Shown one piece after another: positions 34,401-45,542 of a stretch of DNA of 64,000 nucleotides. Position 1 is the stretch's first letter. The number at the start of each line of letters is the position of its first letter. Position numbers and translations under genes: made by a program. Below the pieces are notes generated by a model. The model was given only the letters and a program-made list of their open reading frames with translations, was not told where the DNA came from and did not search any database. This DNA is from Leishmania mexicana MHOM/GT/2001/U1103 (taxonomy: Eukaryota; Euglenozoa; Kinetoplastea; Trypanosomatida; Trypanosomatidae), in contig NC_018334.1 in NCBI RefSeq assembly GCF_000234665.1, positions 930,001-994,000 on the forward strand. Reading direction: 5' to 3'.

Positions 34401-34920
34401 CTCTGCGGATTGTGGCCTCGGCCGTTTGTTGCCGCTCTGCTGCAGTGTCAACACCCCGAGCAGTTATCCATGTGTGCGCACTACCACCACATCCAAGCAG
34501 GGGAGAGGCGCGCAGAAAAACAAAAGAAACGCTCGCGCTGCGGCTCAAAAAACAGAAGAGGGGGCGCGCCATGGCCTGATGCGACAAGGGCGGGAAGAGA
34601 CCCAAATACGAGGCGAGCGAAGGGGCACACACGACCATCTCGCTGGGCGGCATCCGGCAACATGGGAAAGCAGCCGAGATGGGGTGTAAGGGGGCAAAGA
34701 GCAGAAGACAAGGAAGGAGAACACAGCAAGAGAAAGTATGCAGACATCCTCTCCCACGCCAGAGCAGTCGAGCACGCGCTCACCCCAGTCCGCGCCTCGT
34801 CGGCCCGCCTTGCACCCCCACCCCCTTCCCCATCCCTCCTCTGCCCCATCACGCCCGGGTGCCTCTCTCGTCGCTTCCCCGGCAGCCCTCTCTTGCCGCC
34901 CCGGCACGTGGCGCGTTGCC
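31444..34920. other. Long intergenic spacer
   Basis: About 3.5 kb with no convincing gene. It contains purine-rich plus-strand tracts (31725-31760, 31915-31950, 32575-32612), a GGT-type run at about 32387-32404 and short CA runs. ORFs across 33437-34653 in several frames have unbalanced composition and conflict with one another. Confidence 0.5.
31445..31446 (-). promoter_or_regulatory. Candidate spliced-leader acceptor AG, one base before the ATG
   Basis: Minus strand reads TTTGTTTTTCTTTCTTGTAG, then T, then ATG. This is a textbook pyrimidine tract plus TAG, but it would leave a 1-nt leader between the spliced leader and the start of the 606-aa protein. Confidence 0.5.
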
Positions 34921-36336
34921 TCACTTGGGCGTGTTCTGGAGGTGTGCCGCCACGATGCGCGCAATGCTGTACGTCAACCCCTTTGCGTACGGGATGTGCA
35001 GGAACTCGTTCGGCCCGTGTGCGTTGCTCTGCGGGCCGAGGAGACCCGTCACAACGAACTGCGCCTCCGGATACGTGTCGATGAGCATGCCGATGAACGG
35101 GATGGCGCCACCCATGCCCTGGCACGCGTACGTGTTGCCGAAGGCCTCGATGCTGCCCTCGTGTAGCACCTCCTGCAGCCACGGCTTCAGCTCCGGTGCA
35201 ACGCAGCCGTTGCCGGCGCCCACGCTCTTGAAGGTCACCTTGGCGCCGTACGGCGGGTCTGCCTCCAGGATGCGCTTCATCGCCTGCAGCGCAGCCTCGG
35301 CCTCCACCAGGGGTGGCAGGCGCATGGAAAGCTTCACCGTCGTGTGGGTGCGGATGACGTTGCCGGCGATCTGCGGGTCCGGCAGGTTGGCGCCCGTCAC
35401 GGTGAGGCTCGGCTTCCAAAAGTTCTGAATCGCCAGCTCGACGTTGTCGCCAGGCACCGTCGCCACGCCTGCCGCCATGGCAAACTGCTCCTTGAACGGC
35501 ACCGTCTTCATCGACTCCGCCGCCTTGACCGCGTAGGCCGGCATCTCGCAGTGGGCCTCCGGGAACAGCACCTCGCCCGTCTTGCAGTCCTCGATGCGGC
35601 TGAGGAGCTCGCGCGTGATGCGGAACGTGTCCGGCACAACGCCGCCGGCGACGCCACTGTGCATGCTCTCCGTCAGTGTCTGCACCGTCAGCTCACCCAT
35701 CGCAACGCCGCGCAGCGACGTCGTGAGCCACACCTGCGAGTAGTTCATGCTGCAGCTGTCCAGGCACACCATGAGGTCCACCTTGCCGATGCGCTCTTTG
35801 CAGCGCTCCATGTAGTAGTCCAGATCCGGGCTGCCCGACTCCTCGCCGCCCTCGATCATGATCACGGCACGGCCGTGCGGGACGCCGTGGCGCTGCAGCG
35901 ACGCGATGGCCGTGACGGCGGCAAAGAGCGCGTAGCCGTCATCGGCGCCACCGCGGCCGTACAGCTTGCCATCGCGCACCACCGCCTTGTGGGGGTCGAG
36001 ACCCTCCGCCCACGGGCGGAGAGGCGGCTGCTTGTCCATGTGGCCGTACATGAGCACCGTGTTCTTGGTCGGCTCTGTGCCGGCGATCTCGACGAGAAGG
36101 AACGGCGTGCGGCCATCCGCGGTGAGGTAGTCGTACGTGAGCCCCTGCACGTTCTGCGCACTCATCCAATCGATGAGGATGCCAAAGGCCTTCTCCTGCA
36201 GGCCATTGGTGGCCCACTCGGGATCGAACTGCGGGCTCTGGTTCGGCACCTCGATGTAGGCCGAGATGGCCGGCACGATTGTCTTCTCCCACTCGGACTC
36301 CACCGTCTGCCTCACCTGGGTCCAGCCAGCGGACAT
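34921..36336 (-). CDS. M20-family metallopeptidase, cytosolic dipeptidase type, 471 aa
   Basis: Clear member of peptidase family M20 (carnosinase / cytosolic non-specific dipeptidase branch), which hydrolyses dipeptides with two zinc or manganese ions. The metal site reads MYGHMDKQPP (His99, Asp101), GRGGADDGYA (bridging Asp132), and IEGGEESGSPD (catalytic Glu165, metal Glu166). A late His in NAHGPNEF (about His440) completes the site. A dimerisation-lid region follows LDSCSMNY. There is no signal peptide or membrane helix, so it is probably cytosolic. Length matches the usual 470-480 aa. All key residues are present, unlike the degraded M20 relative at 21237-22412. It lies immediately upstream, in plus coordinates, of ubiquitin-L40, a neighbourhood I recall from Leishmania chromosome 31. 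Confidence 0.93.
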   Translation of the reverse strand: MSAGWTQVRQTVESEWEKTIVPAISAYIEVPNQSPQFDPEWATNGLQEKAFGILIDWMSAQNVQGLTYDYLTADGRTPFLLVEIAGTEPTKNTVLMYGHMDKQPPLRPWAEGLDPHKAVVRDGKLYGRGGADDGYALFAAVTAIASLQRHGVPHGRAVIMIEGGEESGSPDLDYYMERCKERIGKVDLMVCLDSCSMNYSQVWLTTSLRGVAMGELTVQTLTESMHSGVAGGVVPDTFRITRELLSRIEDCKTGEVLFPEAHCEMPAYAVKAAESMKTVPFKEQFAMAAGVATVPGDNVELAIQNFWKPSLTVTGANLPDPQIAGNVIRTHTTVKLSMRLPPLVEAEAALQAMKRILEADPPYGAKVTFKSVGAGNGCVAPELKPWLQEVLHEGSIEAFGNTYACQGMGGAIPFIGMLIDTYPEAQFVVTGLLGPQSNAHGPNEFLHIPYAKGLTYSIARIVAAHLQNTPK

Positions 36337-36933
36337 GGTGGCGAGGGTTCAGCAAGAAGAGACAGCGGGAGCACACAGAGGGAGAGAGAGCGTCTGTGCG
36401 GAGCGGAGGATGGCAACGCGCGATGGCGGTCGATAGGCGATAGACGAGAGGAAAGACGAAAGAATGTGTCCGTGCGGGTGGAGAGGTGAGGGGGTGGGCT
36501 TGTGTGGTCAGCGTCTGTGGCGCTCGGAGCAGGTGCAAGAGAACAGGGCGCAGGCGGAGGCAGAGAGCGAGAGATGGGCGGATGCGCGGTGGAGATGCGG
36601 GGAGAGAATGTGGCCTTGCACACCTCACACGACAGCGGGTGGGGGGGGGGCGCTGCGGCTCGACTCGCCACTTACGCAGCCGAGTCGCCAGCACGGCGCA
36701 GAGTCGTTAGTGGGTAGCGCAAAGTGCGCGAACGCTTCGGTGGCGCCTTCCTTTTCTCGCTGCGCGCTCAGAAGGAGCGGCCCAGTGCAGCTAATCGTGC
36801 ATTCTCCGTTAGGGAAGTGCTAAACCATAAATGAGAAAAACGAAAGGACATTGCCAGAGGAGGGTGCGGCGCGTGCGGGCACACACAAGCGGGTGGCCGC
36901 GCATGCGTGCCGTGTCCGCACAGCCATCGCCGC
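36337..36933. other. Intergenic spacer
   Basis: Leader of the dipeptidase gene and 3' UTR of ubiquitin-L40. No gene recognised. Confidence 0.55.
36394..36395 (-). promoter_or_regulatory. Candidate spliced-leader acceptor AG for the M20 dipeptidase
   Basis: Minus-strand pyrimidine tract at about 36434-36456 (TTCTTTCGTCTTTCCTCTC), then GCACAG, 57 nt before the ATG. The tract-to-AG distance is about 40 nt, within the usual range. Confidence 0.4.
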
Positions 36934-37536
<603 letters not shown>

Positions 37537-38171
37537 TCAAAGGATAGGGCGACGTGGCCGACGACGATGCTGCAAGGAGGGAGGGGCAGGGGGGAGGGGA
37601 ATGGCCCAATGCCCGATGAGCCGCCGGCGTGACGGCGTTAGTTGCCACGGCGAGGAGCACACACACAAGCCCAGCAAGACAACGGCGCTCGGTGCTCACC
37701 GTAGAGGTTCTGCCGCTTTTCCATTTTGCCGGCACCTGTATCCTCCGTGTCGGACTAACGCTGCCACCAGCAGACGTACGCGCCCACGGATGCTCGAGCA
37801 CCCGTGATCGTGCGGGATGGAGTGTCTGGACTTTGTGACACGGCTGCAGGAGAGAAAGAGTGGCTGTGGCCATGGGCCGCACAGCACCGACAAAGGACAA
37901 CGGAAATACACTGTACACACGACTATACATGACGAGGGGATACAGAGAGGGAGTGGGTCACGGTCGGCTACAAAGTAAAGTAGTGTTGCGCCGCCATCAA
38001 GAGAGCGAACAACACGTGGGAGGGGGGTGGTGGGGGGCTGAGAGAGAAAAAGGCAAAAGACCAGAAAGATGAGCGATGGATGATCCATACCGAGGAGGAA
38101 AAGGAGAGAGTCAACAGAAGAGGTGCCTTTTGGTATTTTCCTGGTCTCAGTCGATGAGTGCTGGAGCGATG

Positions 38172-38198
38172 ACACACACACACACACACACACACACA
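38172..38198. repeat. CA dinucleotide microsatellite
   Basis: About 13 AC units in the 3' region shared with SIDER-like copy B. Confidence 0.9.
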
Positions 38199-38385
38199 GG
38201 CGAAAGCGCCTACGCCTGGGCCCGCATCCAAATGAGAGAGACAACAGGTGCGCTCACATCGGCACAATCCTTCAACGATTCAAGGTAAGCAGACACACGG
38301 CAAAAAAGGAGAACGTGGCGCTTCAGCGTACACACGCTGTGCGGCACGCAAACGTGGGGCAGGGAGACGACTGGGTTTGCGGAGG

Positions 38386-39091
38386 GGGGTGGGGGTACAG
38401 ACGAGTGCGCGAATCCAGAGGCAGAGGAGAGCGGGCACCGGACCCAACGAGAGGTCCCGTCGCTCACGCGAGCACAAATGCCAATGCGCTTTTCGTCCCG
38501 TCCAGCGTGCCCGTTTCTCCGCCATACAACACGAGCTCAGCTCCGCTCTACCACTCCAGCCCCGCCTGTCACAGGCCCCCATCGCGTGGTGCGGGGCAGC
38601 GCTGCACACACGCGCTACAGCCATGCACCGGCTCAGACACCTGAGCGTGGCCTCTCCCACACACTCTGCGCACCCGCCTCACAGCTGCAGCTATTCTGCC
38701 GGTGGCCACCTGGTGCGTCCCCCTCGGAGTGCCCTCGGGCTCCCCGCACCAGTGGGCCGCGTGAGGGCCAGGTGAGATACGCTCATGGCATGCTCACACC
38801 TCGCCTAATCACATGGATGGCGCAAGCGTGTTCACCGCCACAGGTCACTCCGGCACCACGCCATCCAGCACCTGACAGCCGGCATCAGTGGCGGCACATC
38901 GCCTTGCGCTCGCTACGTCGTAGACACTAGGGGCCATGTCACCACCAGAAGTAGCTCGGCGTTGGCAGGGGATAGAGGGGGTGGTGCTTGGCCGCCCCAC
39001 CGAGTGTGTGGGAGTGGGGGGGGGGAGGTGTACCGGGCCCTGAGATACCACGCACTGAGAGGTGTGTGGCACCCCTCCGCGTCATGAGGGA
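38386..39091 (+). mobile_element. SIDER-like retroposon, copy B
   Basis: Bases 38386-39066 match 47770-48450 (copy C) with no net length change and, by eye, a single substitution near 38529. A weaker match continues to about 39091, followed by an A-rich stretch (GAAGAAGAAAACACC) that could be the retroposon tail. No ORF is expected. It lies antisense to the gene cluster, beginning 265 bp after the stop of the 39356-40858 gene and thus probably in its 3' UTR. Its middle segment is of the B/C type, differing from copies A and D. Confidence 0.8.
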
Positions 39092-39355
39092 TGCGGCTGA
39101 GACGAAGAAGAAAACACCCCATACACCGAGGCAGGCGGCAAAGGAGAAGAGCGGGCGCAGAAGGAAAACAAAAAAGACGGACCGGCGGCTGAGGGCCCCA
39201 ACACAAGTGAAGGTAGAAGCCTTGTCCTCACCGGCACCGGTCGAAAGACCGCAGGATCGCGTAGGCTCCCGTTAGCGGTACAAAATCCACGTCACCATCC
39301 CTCGCCATCTATGGTGAACGTGTTCTCGAGTCCATGTGATATCTGCGCTCTCGAT

Positions 39356-40858
39356 TTAGATGTTGGTCGACGGCTCTTTCACCTTGATGAAGGCGCCGGA
39401 GATGTAGTGACTGGTGCCGTAGAGGTCGGCAGGGTCCATGCAGCGAAAAGTCGGCCGAATGCACTTACCCGCCTCGAGGACGCAGTTCTCGATCTCTTTG
39501 TTGGTGTTGCCGCTCTGGAGCGGAATTCCGCGTTGGCAAGGGTCCAGGCGCTGATGAGCATTCGGCAGTTGCTGGTGCTGCAGGGAGGGCCAGTGCTCGG
39601 ACGGGGTATAGTTGTCCAGCGTCTGAGTGTGCGTAAGGGGCGAACTCGACGTTGTGGAGGAGGCGGAGAGCATGTACTGCTTGAAGGCGGAAATCATGGT
39701 GGGCAGCGCAGTGTGGGACTGCGCCTTCAGAAAGCGGTCCGTGAAGATTACGCGACCACCGAGGTCACAGCCATCAGCAACCGCCAGAGGAGTCAGTTGC
39801 GCACTTGTAGCTCCAGAGGTAGGCAGGGACAGCTCCGATGAACTTCTCAGTGTTCTTGGGCTGAGAGAGCGGGTAAGGCTGAGGTTGGCAACACTTCTGG
39901 CGTTGCGGTGGCCAGAGCCCGTGTGCGATGCCTTGCTCGAGCCGGACGGACTCCGGCGGGAGGACAGCAGTGAGCGCCAGCGACTACTGTGGTGGGATGT
40001 GGCGAGGGAGAAGGAGCCGGCACTCACAAATATGTCCGGGGTGGTGTCGTCATCATCAACGTGTGTGGTAGTAGCTGCACGTGTGGCGTCGCTGGCAGGG
40101 TCGGCGACGCCGTGCGTCGGGGCCGCAAAGCCGTTCTCAGCAGAAGGAGCGGGCGGCGAAGCTGCCCCGCTGCCAAGGGTGACGGGGGCATTAACGTAGG
40201 TCTCGTCTACACCCGACTGCACCGAGGCCTCGGATAAGGTGGAGGTGTTGATAAAGGAGGCTGAAGGGGGTCCGGGCGCCACGAAGGCACTGTGCCCGAG
40301 TGAGAGCGATGCCTCCGGCATTGCAGCCGCTGCAGCAGTGGATGGCAGGCGAGTATGCAGCACACACCGCGGCGACGACAAAGCATATTCCAGCTGGGAT
40401 TTCTTGGATTCGTCACTCGAGCCTTTGAGATGCTGACGCAGGGTGCGAGGTTCTAGAGGGAGAGACTCCAGCAGCGAAGAACCGTTTGGGCATAACACCT
40501 CCATGAAGACGGAGTAGTCGACACTCCGTGCAGCGGCGCGCCTGTCGTCATCGTTGTATCGAGCGCCACAGTAGCGCTGCGCCACCGCATCCAGCGGATC
40601 GAAGACGCCGGCTCCGGTGTGTGGGTCAAGGGAATCGTCCGCGTCGCCAGGAAGGTCGAGAACGGCAGTGCCAGGCACCGCCACGGCCTCAGGGTGCTCG
40701 GGAAGTGGAAGCGGCTTCATCCTCAGCGCTTGGCGGCGCTGCTCATCGCTTCCATGTCGGAGGATGCTGTTGAGACGCACAATGCGTTGCCGCTCGAGGC
40801 GCGCTTGCGCATTTACGTCAACTGAGAACCTTGTACCACGATGGGCGTACATGGGCAT
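39356..40858 (-). CDS. Hypothetical protein, 500 aa
   Basis: The ORF is open upstream to 41041, but that extension starts inside a GTGGGT repeat (poly Gly-Val), so I choose MPMYAHRGTRFSVDVNAQ at 40856-40858; Met3 is also possible. The N-terminal 30 residues look structured (ARLERQRIVRLNSILRHG, probably helical). The middle is Ser/Ala/Thr-rich and probably disordered. The C-terminal 110 residues are again more ordered (GGRVIFTDRFLKAQSHTALP; then PTFRCMDPADLYGTSHYISG). No transmembrane segment or known domain recognised. Function unknown. A SIDER-like element follows its stop within 300 bp. Confidence 0.8.
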   Translation of the reverse strand: MPMYAHRGTRFSVDVNAQARLERQRIVRLNSILRHGSDEQRRQALRMKPLPLPEHPEAVAVPGTAVLDLPGDADDSLDPHTGAGVFDPLDAVAQRYCGARYNDDDRRAAARSVDYSVFMEVLCPNGSSLLESLPLEPRTLRQHLKGSSDESKKSQLEYALSSPRCVLHTRLPSTAAAAAMPEASLSLGHSAFVAPGPPSASFINTSTLSEASVQSGVDETYVNAPVTLGSGAASPPAPSAENGFAAPTHGVADPASDATRAATTTHVDDDDTTPDIFVSAGSFSLATSHHSSRWRSLLSSRRSPSGSSKASHTGSGHRNARSVANLSLTRSLSPRTLRSSSELSLPTSGATSAQLTPLAVADGCDLGGRVIFTDRFLKAQSHTALPTMISAFKQYMLSASSTTSSSPLTHTQTLDNYTPSEHWPSLQHQQLPNAHQRLDPCQRGIPLQSGNTNKEIENCVLEAGKCIRPTFRCMDPADLYGTSHYISGAFIKVKEPSTNI

Positions 40859-42934
40859 TTTTCGCGCCGACCAAGGAGGCGGAGGGAAGGCTAGGGGTAG
40901 GGCACTTGAAGCCCTGTGCAGCAGCCCACGGACTCCAGTGCAACTCCGATGCAAATTCCACGCTACTAGTGGAGAAACAACGAGAAGAAGAGGGTTCGCA
41001 CCCACACCCACACCCACACCCACACCCACACCCACACCCACAGAGACACACGGGCAGCGATGTCGGGGAGTTGTGCCTCCTCAGCTGCGGCCGTGTCTGT
41101 GAGTATATCGCCCGAATGAAGCAGAGAAACAAAGTAAAAAAGTGCAGGGGGGTCAGGAAATCGGGTGTATAGAAAACGACACCTGACCGATGATGGCTGG
41201 TGGCTGGGGCGGGGGAGGGGTGGGTGGGACAGACGAGAAACGGGACACACACACACATGCGCGCCAGTAAATCTAAACGAAGGAGTAAAAATGGAGAACG
41301 CGAAGAAGAAAAAGAAAACAAAAAGCACGAAAACGGCAGCGATGCGATCACAGAAGAAAGTGTTCTCCTTTGTGCGTGTGTGTGTCGGCGGTGTGTGCCA
41401 GCGGTATTGGGCAAAGAAGGAGGAGGAGGGAGGGGGGAGAGTGGAAGAGGTGCTCGAGAGGGCAGGCACATGTACACAGACACAGCCCCACATACAGGAG
41501 GGAAGGGGAGGGGAGCTATCACCCGGCCACTCGAGGACAGCGGTGCGCACACGCCCGTGAAATGCACGGCGAGGGAGGAGGGGGGGGCGCCTCCGGACGT
41601 TTGGCGATTTGCTCTTGCTTATGGTTTGGTGGTTCTACACAGGAAGTAGTAGTACGATGCTCCACCTCCAACATCTTCACGCAAGTGTAACCCCATCGCT
41701 GTGCCCACGCGCGTTCGTAGCTGCCCACGAGACTCAGCGTCTATCGAGGGGGCAGAGGCACAGAGGGGGCTGGGGGCGAGCGCAAGGGGTTACGGATTCC
41801 ATGGATGAGATTTCCTAAAGACCACTGCAGTTCGTTCTGGCTTCCATGACTTCTCTTCGCCATCACCATCAGAGCATTCCCCGCTGAGGCGAAGAGCAAG
41901 GAGAGAAGAAGGCGCGTCCAATGAGAGGGCAGTCGAAGGAGCGGCTCAGCTGCCCTTGCGGTGTGTCGCGCGCGTGAATGCCTATATGCGGAGTCGTTCT
42001 CGCCAAAGGGGACGGCGCGCAAGTAGACAAACGGTAACGAGCAGAGCCGCAAGCACAGACAGTTGGAAGAGGTCGGTGGGCGGGAGAGCGGGGGAGGGAC
42101 TGTACGTCTGTGGAGGACCTGTCGGACGAAGCAGCGACCCGTGAGAGATGGGGTTGTGCATGCGCGTGAGAGAGGAGTAGGGGAGGGGGACAGGTGTGGC
42201 GTGCACCGCGTGAGGTAGCGATCGAAGAGCAGGGCGTGACGAGAACGTGAAAAGGGAGAGGTGAATGTTGACGTACATCGAGGACGAGGCGGCATGAAGC
42301 GACATAAAAGGAAAACCACATCACTGGATTCGCCGACTTTCTTCGAGGGGAACTCTTGCTATTGTTGCACCCCCTCATGGTGATTTGGAGTGGAAAAGCC
42401 CGATGGTGTCGACGGTGTGTGTGTGTGTGTGTGTGGGAAGGGGGTGGGATGGAGTAGCTCAAGAGAGGTATTCGTTGTCACCGCCGCATCTACTGGGGCT
42501 TTCCTCAGAAGATCTGGTGGCTTGACGGGACTAGAATAGTAGTGGCTAGCAGGCACGAAATAGATTGCACACATGGTGGGGCGCCGCGTGGAAAGCGAAG
42601 ACCCAGCACAGACGCACACGCACGTACGCGGAGGGTTTTCGGGACAGGAGAGAGAATAAAGGAGGAGGAGACGTCAGCGAGGTAGCGTGGTTGGCAAGCG
42701 GAGCTGGTGTGCCCGGAGTCTCACTCCTGCGCGCTTCCATGGGAGGAAGCTTTGTAACAGTACCGCCACATTAAAACTAAACTTCGAAAGCAAACAGCAC
42801 GGGCTTCTCCGTCGCATAGCGTGACACGAGAACGCACACAGACACACTATCATACGACGGGACAGAGAGATACAAGGAGGGCAAAAGCCAGTGAGCGGCG
42901 ACGTCTGCGCATCTCTCATCGCGCGTGTGTGCGC
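40859..42934. other. Intergenic spacer
   Basis: About 2.1 kb. Contains the CCCACA repeat at 40999-41042, a GT run at about 42414-42433 and purine-rich plus-strand tracts. No gene recognised. Confidence 0.5.
40999..41042. repeat. CCCACA hexamer repeat
   Basis: Seven near-perfect CACCCA units. On the minus (transcribed) strand it is GTGGGT repeated, about 140 nt upstream of the 39356-40858 start, and is G-quadruplex-prone. Confidence 0.9.
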
Positions 42935-44494
42935 TCACGTTTGCTGGTGAGGGGTGGTGGGTGTCTCCTCCTTGTAGGCGCGGAACTGAAGGTGCCTTGA
43001 GGCAAACCAGTGCCGTTTGTTGTGCCACTTCAGCACTACTACGCCGTCCTCCGCCGCGGCAAACGCATCGGACCCCGTGGCCAGCGCCTCCGTGGTAACC
43101 GTGTATGAGGTCAGCTTGTCCAGTTCGACCTGGGTCCACCGCATCCCTGAAGCCGCCGACTGGGGCACAAAGAAGGTGGTAAAGATGATGTCGTGACCAC
43201 CACCCGACACAGCGAACTCCCAGACGACCACTTCCGACGCATTCATCGGAAACACACGCGTGCATTCGTGCCCCGCCGCCAGCGTCACATACTCCGTGGG
43301 AGCCTCATTGTTGCCTTCAGCGGAGGCGTCCGTATGTGCGTCCGTCTTCCCCGTCCTCTCGGTTCTCCCCGTCCGTCGCGGGTGTCGCGTGTTGTACCCA
43401 CTCAGGCACTCGCCATTGTGGGCCTTGCAGCGGCAGTCGCCGCCGAGAAAGTGTGGAATGTACCTTCGGTCTATCATTGTCTCCAGCGTGGCGAGAGAGT
43501 CGCGCGGGCCCACGAAGCTGATCTTCTTCTGGAAGGTTACCGGCAAGGCGCTACGCACAAGAACAAAGGCGTAGCGGACGAGAGTGGGCGAGTTGATGCA
43601 GACAATGCGGTGAATTCGGTCGGGGTAGTACTTGAAAAACTTCTTGGAGTTGTCACGAAACACATCGATAACCGGCTTCCACAGCATCCTCAGCGTAAGC
43701 CCCTTCATGTCGTATACCATCGTCACGGTACCCTCGGACAAGTCCCACGCGGGGGCCGCTTCGTCTGCGGTCTTTGGCGTCCGTGGCTGCCCTGACAGCT
43801 GCGCCTCGCGCTGGATGAGCTGGTAGAGCACCAGAGACTCGGTCACACTGAGAATGTGCACCATGTATTCCCACATGACATCCACATGCGACTTGCCAAC
43901 GCTCGACATCTGTTTTAGCTGTCGCATGAGCTCAGTCTCATCAAAGTTGCCAATAGTCGTATAAAAAACTGGACGACCATTCTTGTCCCAGTAGTGGATG
44001 CCACAGGTGAGCCCCTGCGCCACCCCAGCGCAGACGCGGTCGATGCGCTCACCAGTCTTACGCGGACTTTGCCCCAGCGCCCTGCATACGTCTTCGGTAG
44101 ACCACCCGCGCAGCGAAAAGGCAGGTGGGAGGTGGCTCTGCTCATCGAGGCGGTTTGCCGCTCGATACGTCACGACTTCCTGCATCATGGCAAACGCCTT
44201 CTGCACATCCCACTCCCGAGACATGAGAAAGCTGATACAGTAGAACCACATTGGGTTGCGATCGGGGTGACGCGACCCAGCCTTGCCGTCGCCGTCTTCC
44301 TCCCCTGAAGCTGCATCGGCGGTGTGCGGTATCAGCCGTAGGTACGTCTCCAGCTGCGGCGGCAGTGGGTCGTAGCGCTCCTTCATGAGGCATATGAGGG
44401 CTTTGATCTTGTCCACCTGGTCACTCGTGAGCGGGAGTGTGTCTGAGTGCGTCTCCAACGCCTCCGAGCGCGCGCCGTCTGCCACTGTAGCCAT
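42935..44494 (-). CDS. SEC14-like protein with CRAL-TRIO and GOLD-like domains, 519 aa
   Basis: Predicted phosphatidylinositol/lipid-transfer type protein. Residues 25-50 (TSDQVDKIKALICLMKERYD) and about 80-145 fit the CRAL-TRIO N-terminal helices. The lipid-binding domain is about residues 160-352, with IHYWDKNGRPVFYTTIG, MVYDMKGLTLRMLWKP, YYPDRIHRIVCINSP and RRYIPHFLGGDC in the right order. A short Cys-rich linker (DCRCKAHNGECLSGY) follows. Residues about 395-510 form a GOLD-like beta domain (HECTRVFPMNASEVVVWEFA, HDIIFTTFFVPQ, VVVLKWHNKRHWFASRHL). This layout is known in SEC14/GOLD proteins of eukaryotes, where it links lipid exchange and membrane trafficking. First of three tandem copies, with an excellent splice acceptor 12 nt upstream of the ATG. 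Confidence 0.92.
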   Translation of the reverse strand: MATVADGARSEALETHSDTLPLTSDQVDKIKALICLMKERYDPLPPQLETYLRLIPHTADAASGEEDGDGKAGSRHPDRNPMWFYCISFLMSREWDVQKAFAMMQEVVTYRAANRLDEQSHLPPAFSLRGWSTEDVCRALGQSPRKTGERIDRVCAGVAQGLTCGIHYWDKNGRPVFYTTIGNFDETELMRQLKQMSSVGKSHVDVMWEYMVHILSVTESLVLYQLIQREAQLSGQPRTPKTADEAAPAWDLSEGTVTMVYDMKGLTLRMLWKPVIDVFRDNSKKFFKYYPDRIHRIVCINSPTLVRYAFVLVRSALPVTFQKKISFVGPRDSLATLETMIDRRYIPHFLGGDCRCKAHNGECLSGYNTRHPRRTGRTERTGKTDAHTDASAEGNNEAPTEYVTLAAGHECTRVFPMNASEVVVWEFAVSGGGHDIIFTTFFVPQSAASGMRWTQVELDKLTSYTVTTEALATGSDAFAAAEDGVVVLKWHNKRHWFASRHLQFRAYKEETPTTPHQQT

Positions 44495-44506
44495 TTGTTT
44501 ATGTTC

Positions 44507-44508
44507 CT
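44507..44508 (-). promoter_or_regulatory. Candidate spliced-leader acceptor AG for SEC14-GOLD copy 1
   Basis: Minus strand reads GCTTTCTTCTTTAG, then a 12-nt leader to the ATG. A strong pyrimidine tract and TAG make this the best acceptor in the window. Confidence 0.6.
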
Positions 44509-45520
44509 AAAGAAGAAAGCGCGGCGAAACCGGTCTCTTGGCGATGATGCCGTCGTGGTCGTCGTGTCAGTGTATGCGTGGCTAGAGATGTACATGTGAG
44601 TTTCTATCTTGCTGGCGCGTTAGCGATGGCGAAGGAGAGAGGGAGGCGCGCGGAGGGGGGGGTGGAGAGGGGGAGAGGATGCTCGATGGGAGGCAGAACG
44701 GCGCGAACGGGCTCTCCTGTTTCGCGTGTGTGCGATGGCGTGGCTCGCGTGGCCAGCTGCCTGTTCCAATGGCTCATCAGGCCTTCCTCCTCCCCAAAAC
44801 ACACCCACCCACATACGGAGCAGGGGCTGGCGAACCACGTGAACATCTGGCTGAGGAACAAGTTGTGGCGTAGAGCAAAGACGGCGACGTCAACGCTGAG
44901 CTCAAGGGATCTTCTTGGCAGGGTTGTGCAAGAATAGTGTGGACGATTTCCACGCAAAACGCAACAAAGAGATACAAGGCCCAAGTAACACCGAGCCCTA
45001 TAGAAAGCACACGACGATTTTAGCGGCAACACATCCACCACAACTTCTTGGTACTTCTACGATCACCCTCCGCACGCATCTCTGCCTCTGGGGGGGGGGG
45101 GAGGATGCCCCCTTCACAAGAGAGGTCCACAAATGCGCTTTCCTCAGGCACAACAGCAGGATGGAGTTGCAACACAGCAGAAGCGGCACAGCTACGCAGC
45201 ACCAGCAACGCACCTATTCCGTTCCCGACATACGTCATCCCTTGAACCATGAGTAGCACGCCATCGGAGACAATGATGATAAAAAAAAGGAACAGTGGTG
45301 GAGAAAGGCAAAGCGGTAAGAAGCGCGTTGTCTCTGACTGCGCTCGACAGAATCACAAGGACGAGGTGGTGGCGGTGGTGGGGTGAAGGGCAAGGGAGGG
45401 GCACGGGGAGGGGGAAGACCTCTGCAGAATATGACGAAATTTAAGTCGAGACAAGAATCAGACGTAAAACAGAGAGACATTAAAAGCACACGGAGGGAGG
45501 GTGAGGGCGCAGGTGCTTTC

Positions 45521-45542
45521 TATATATATATATATATATATA
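45521..45542. repeat. TA dinucleotide microsatellite
   Basis: Eleven uninterrupted TA units in a spacer. Palindromic and unstable by nature. Confidence 0.95.

Noticed and set aside
33437..34653. Long overlapping ORFs on both strands
   Set aside because: No motif, high Arg/Cys/His, and mutually exclusive frames of similar length; no convincing coding signal.
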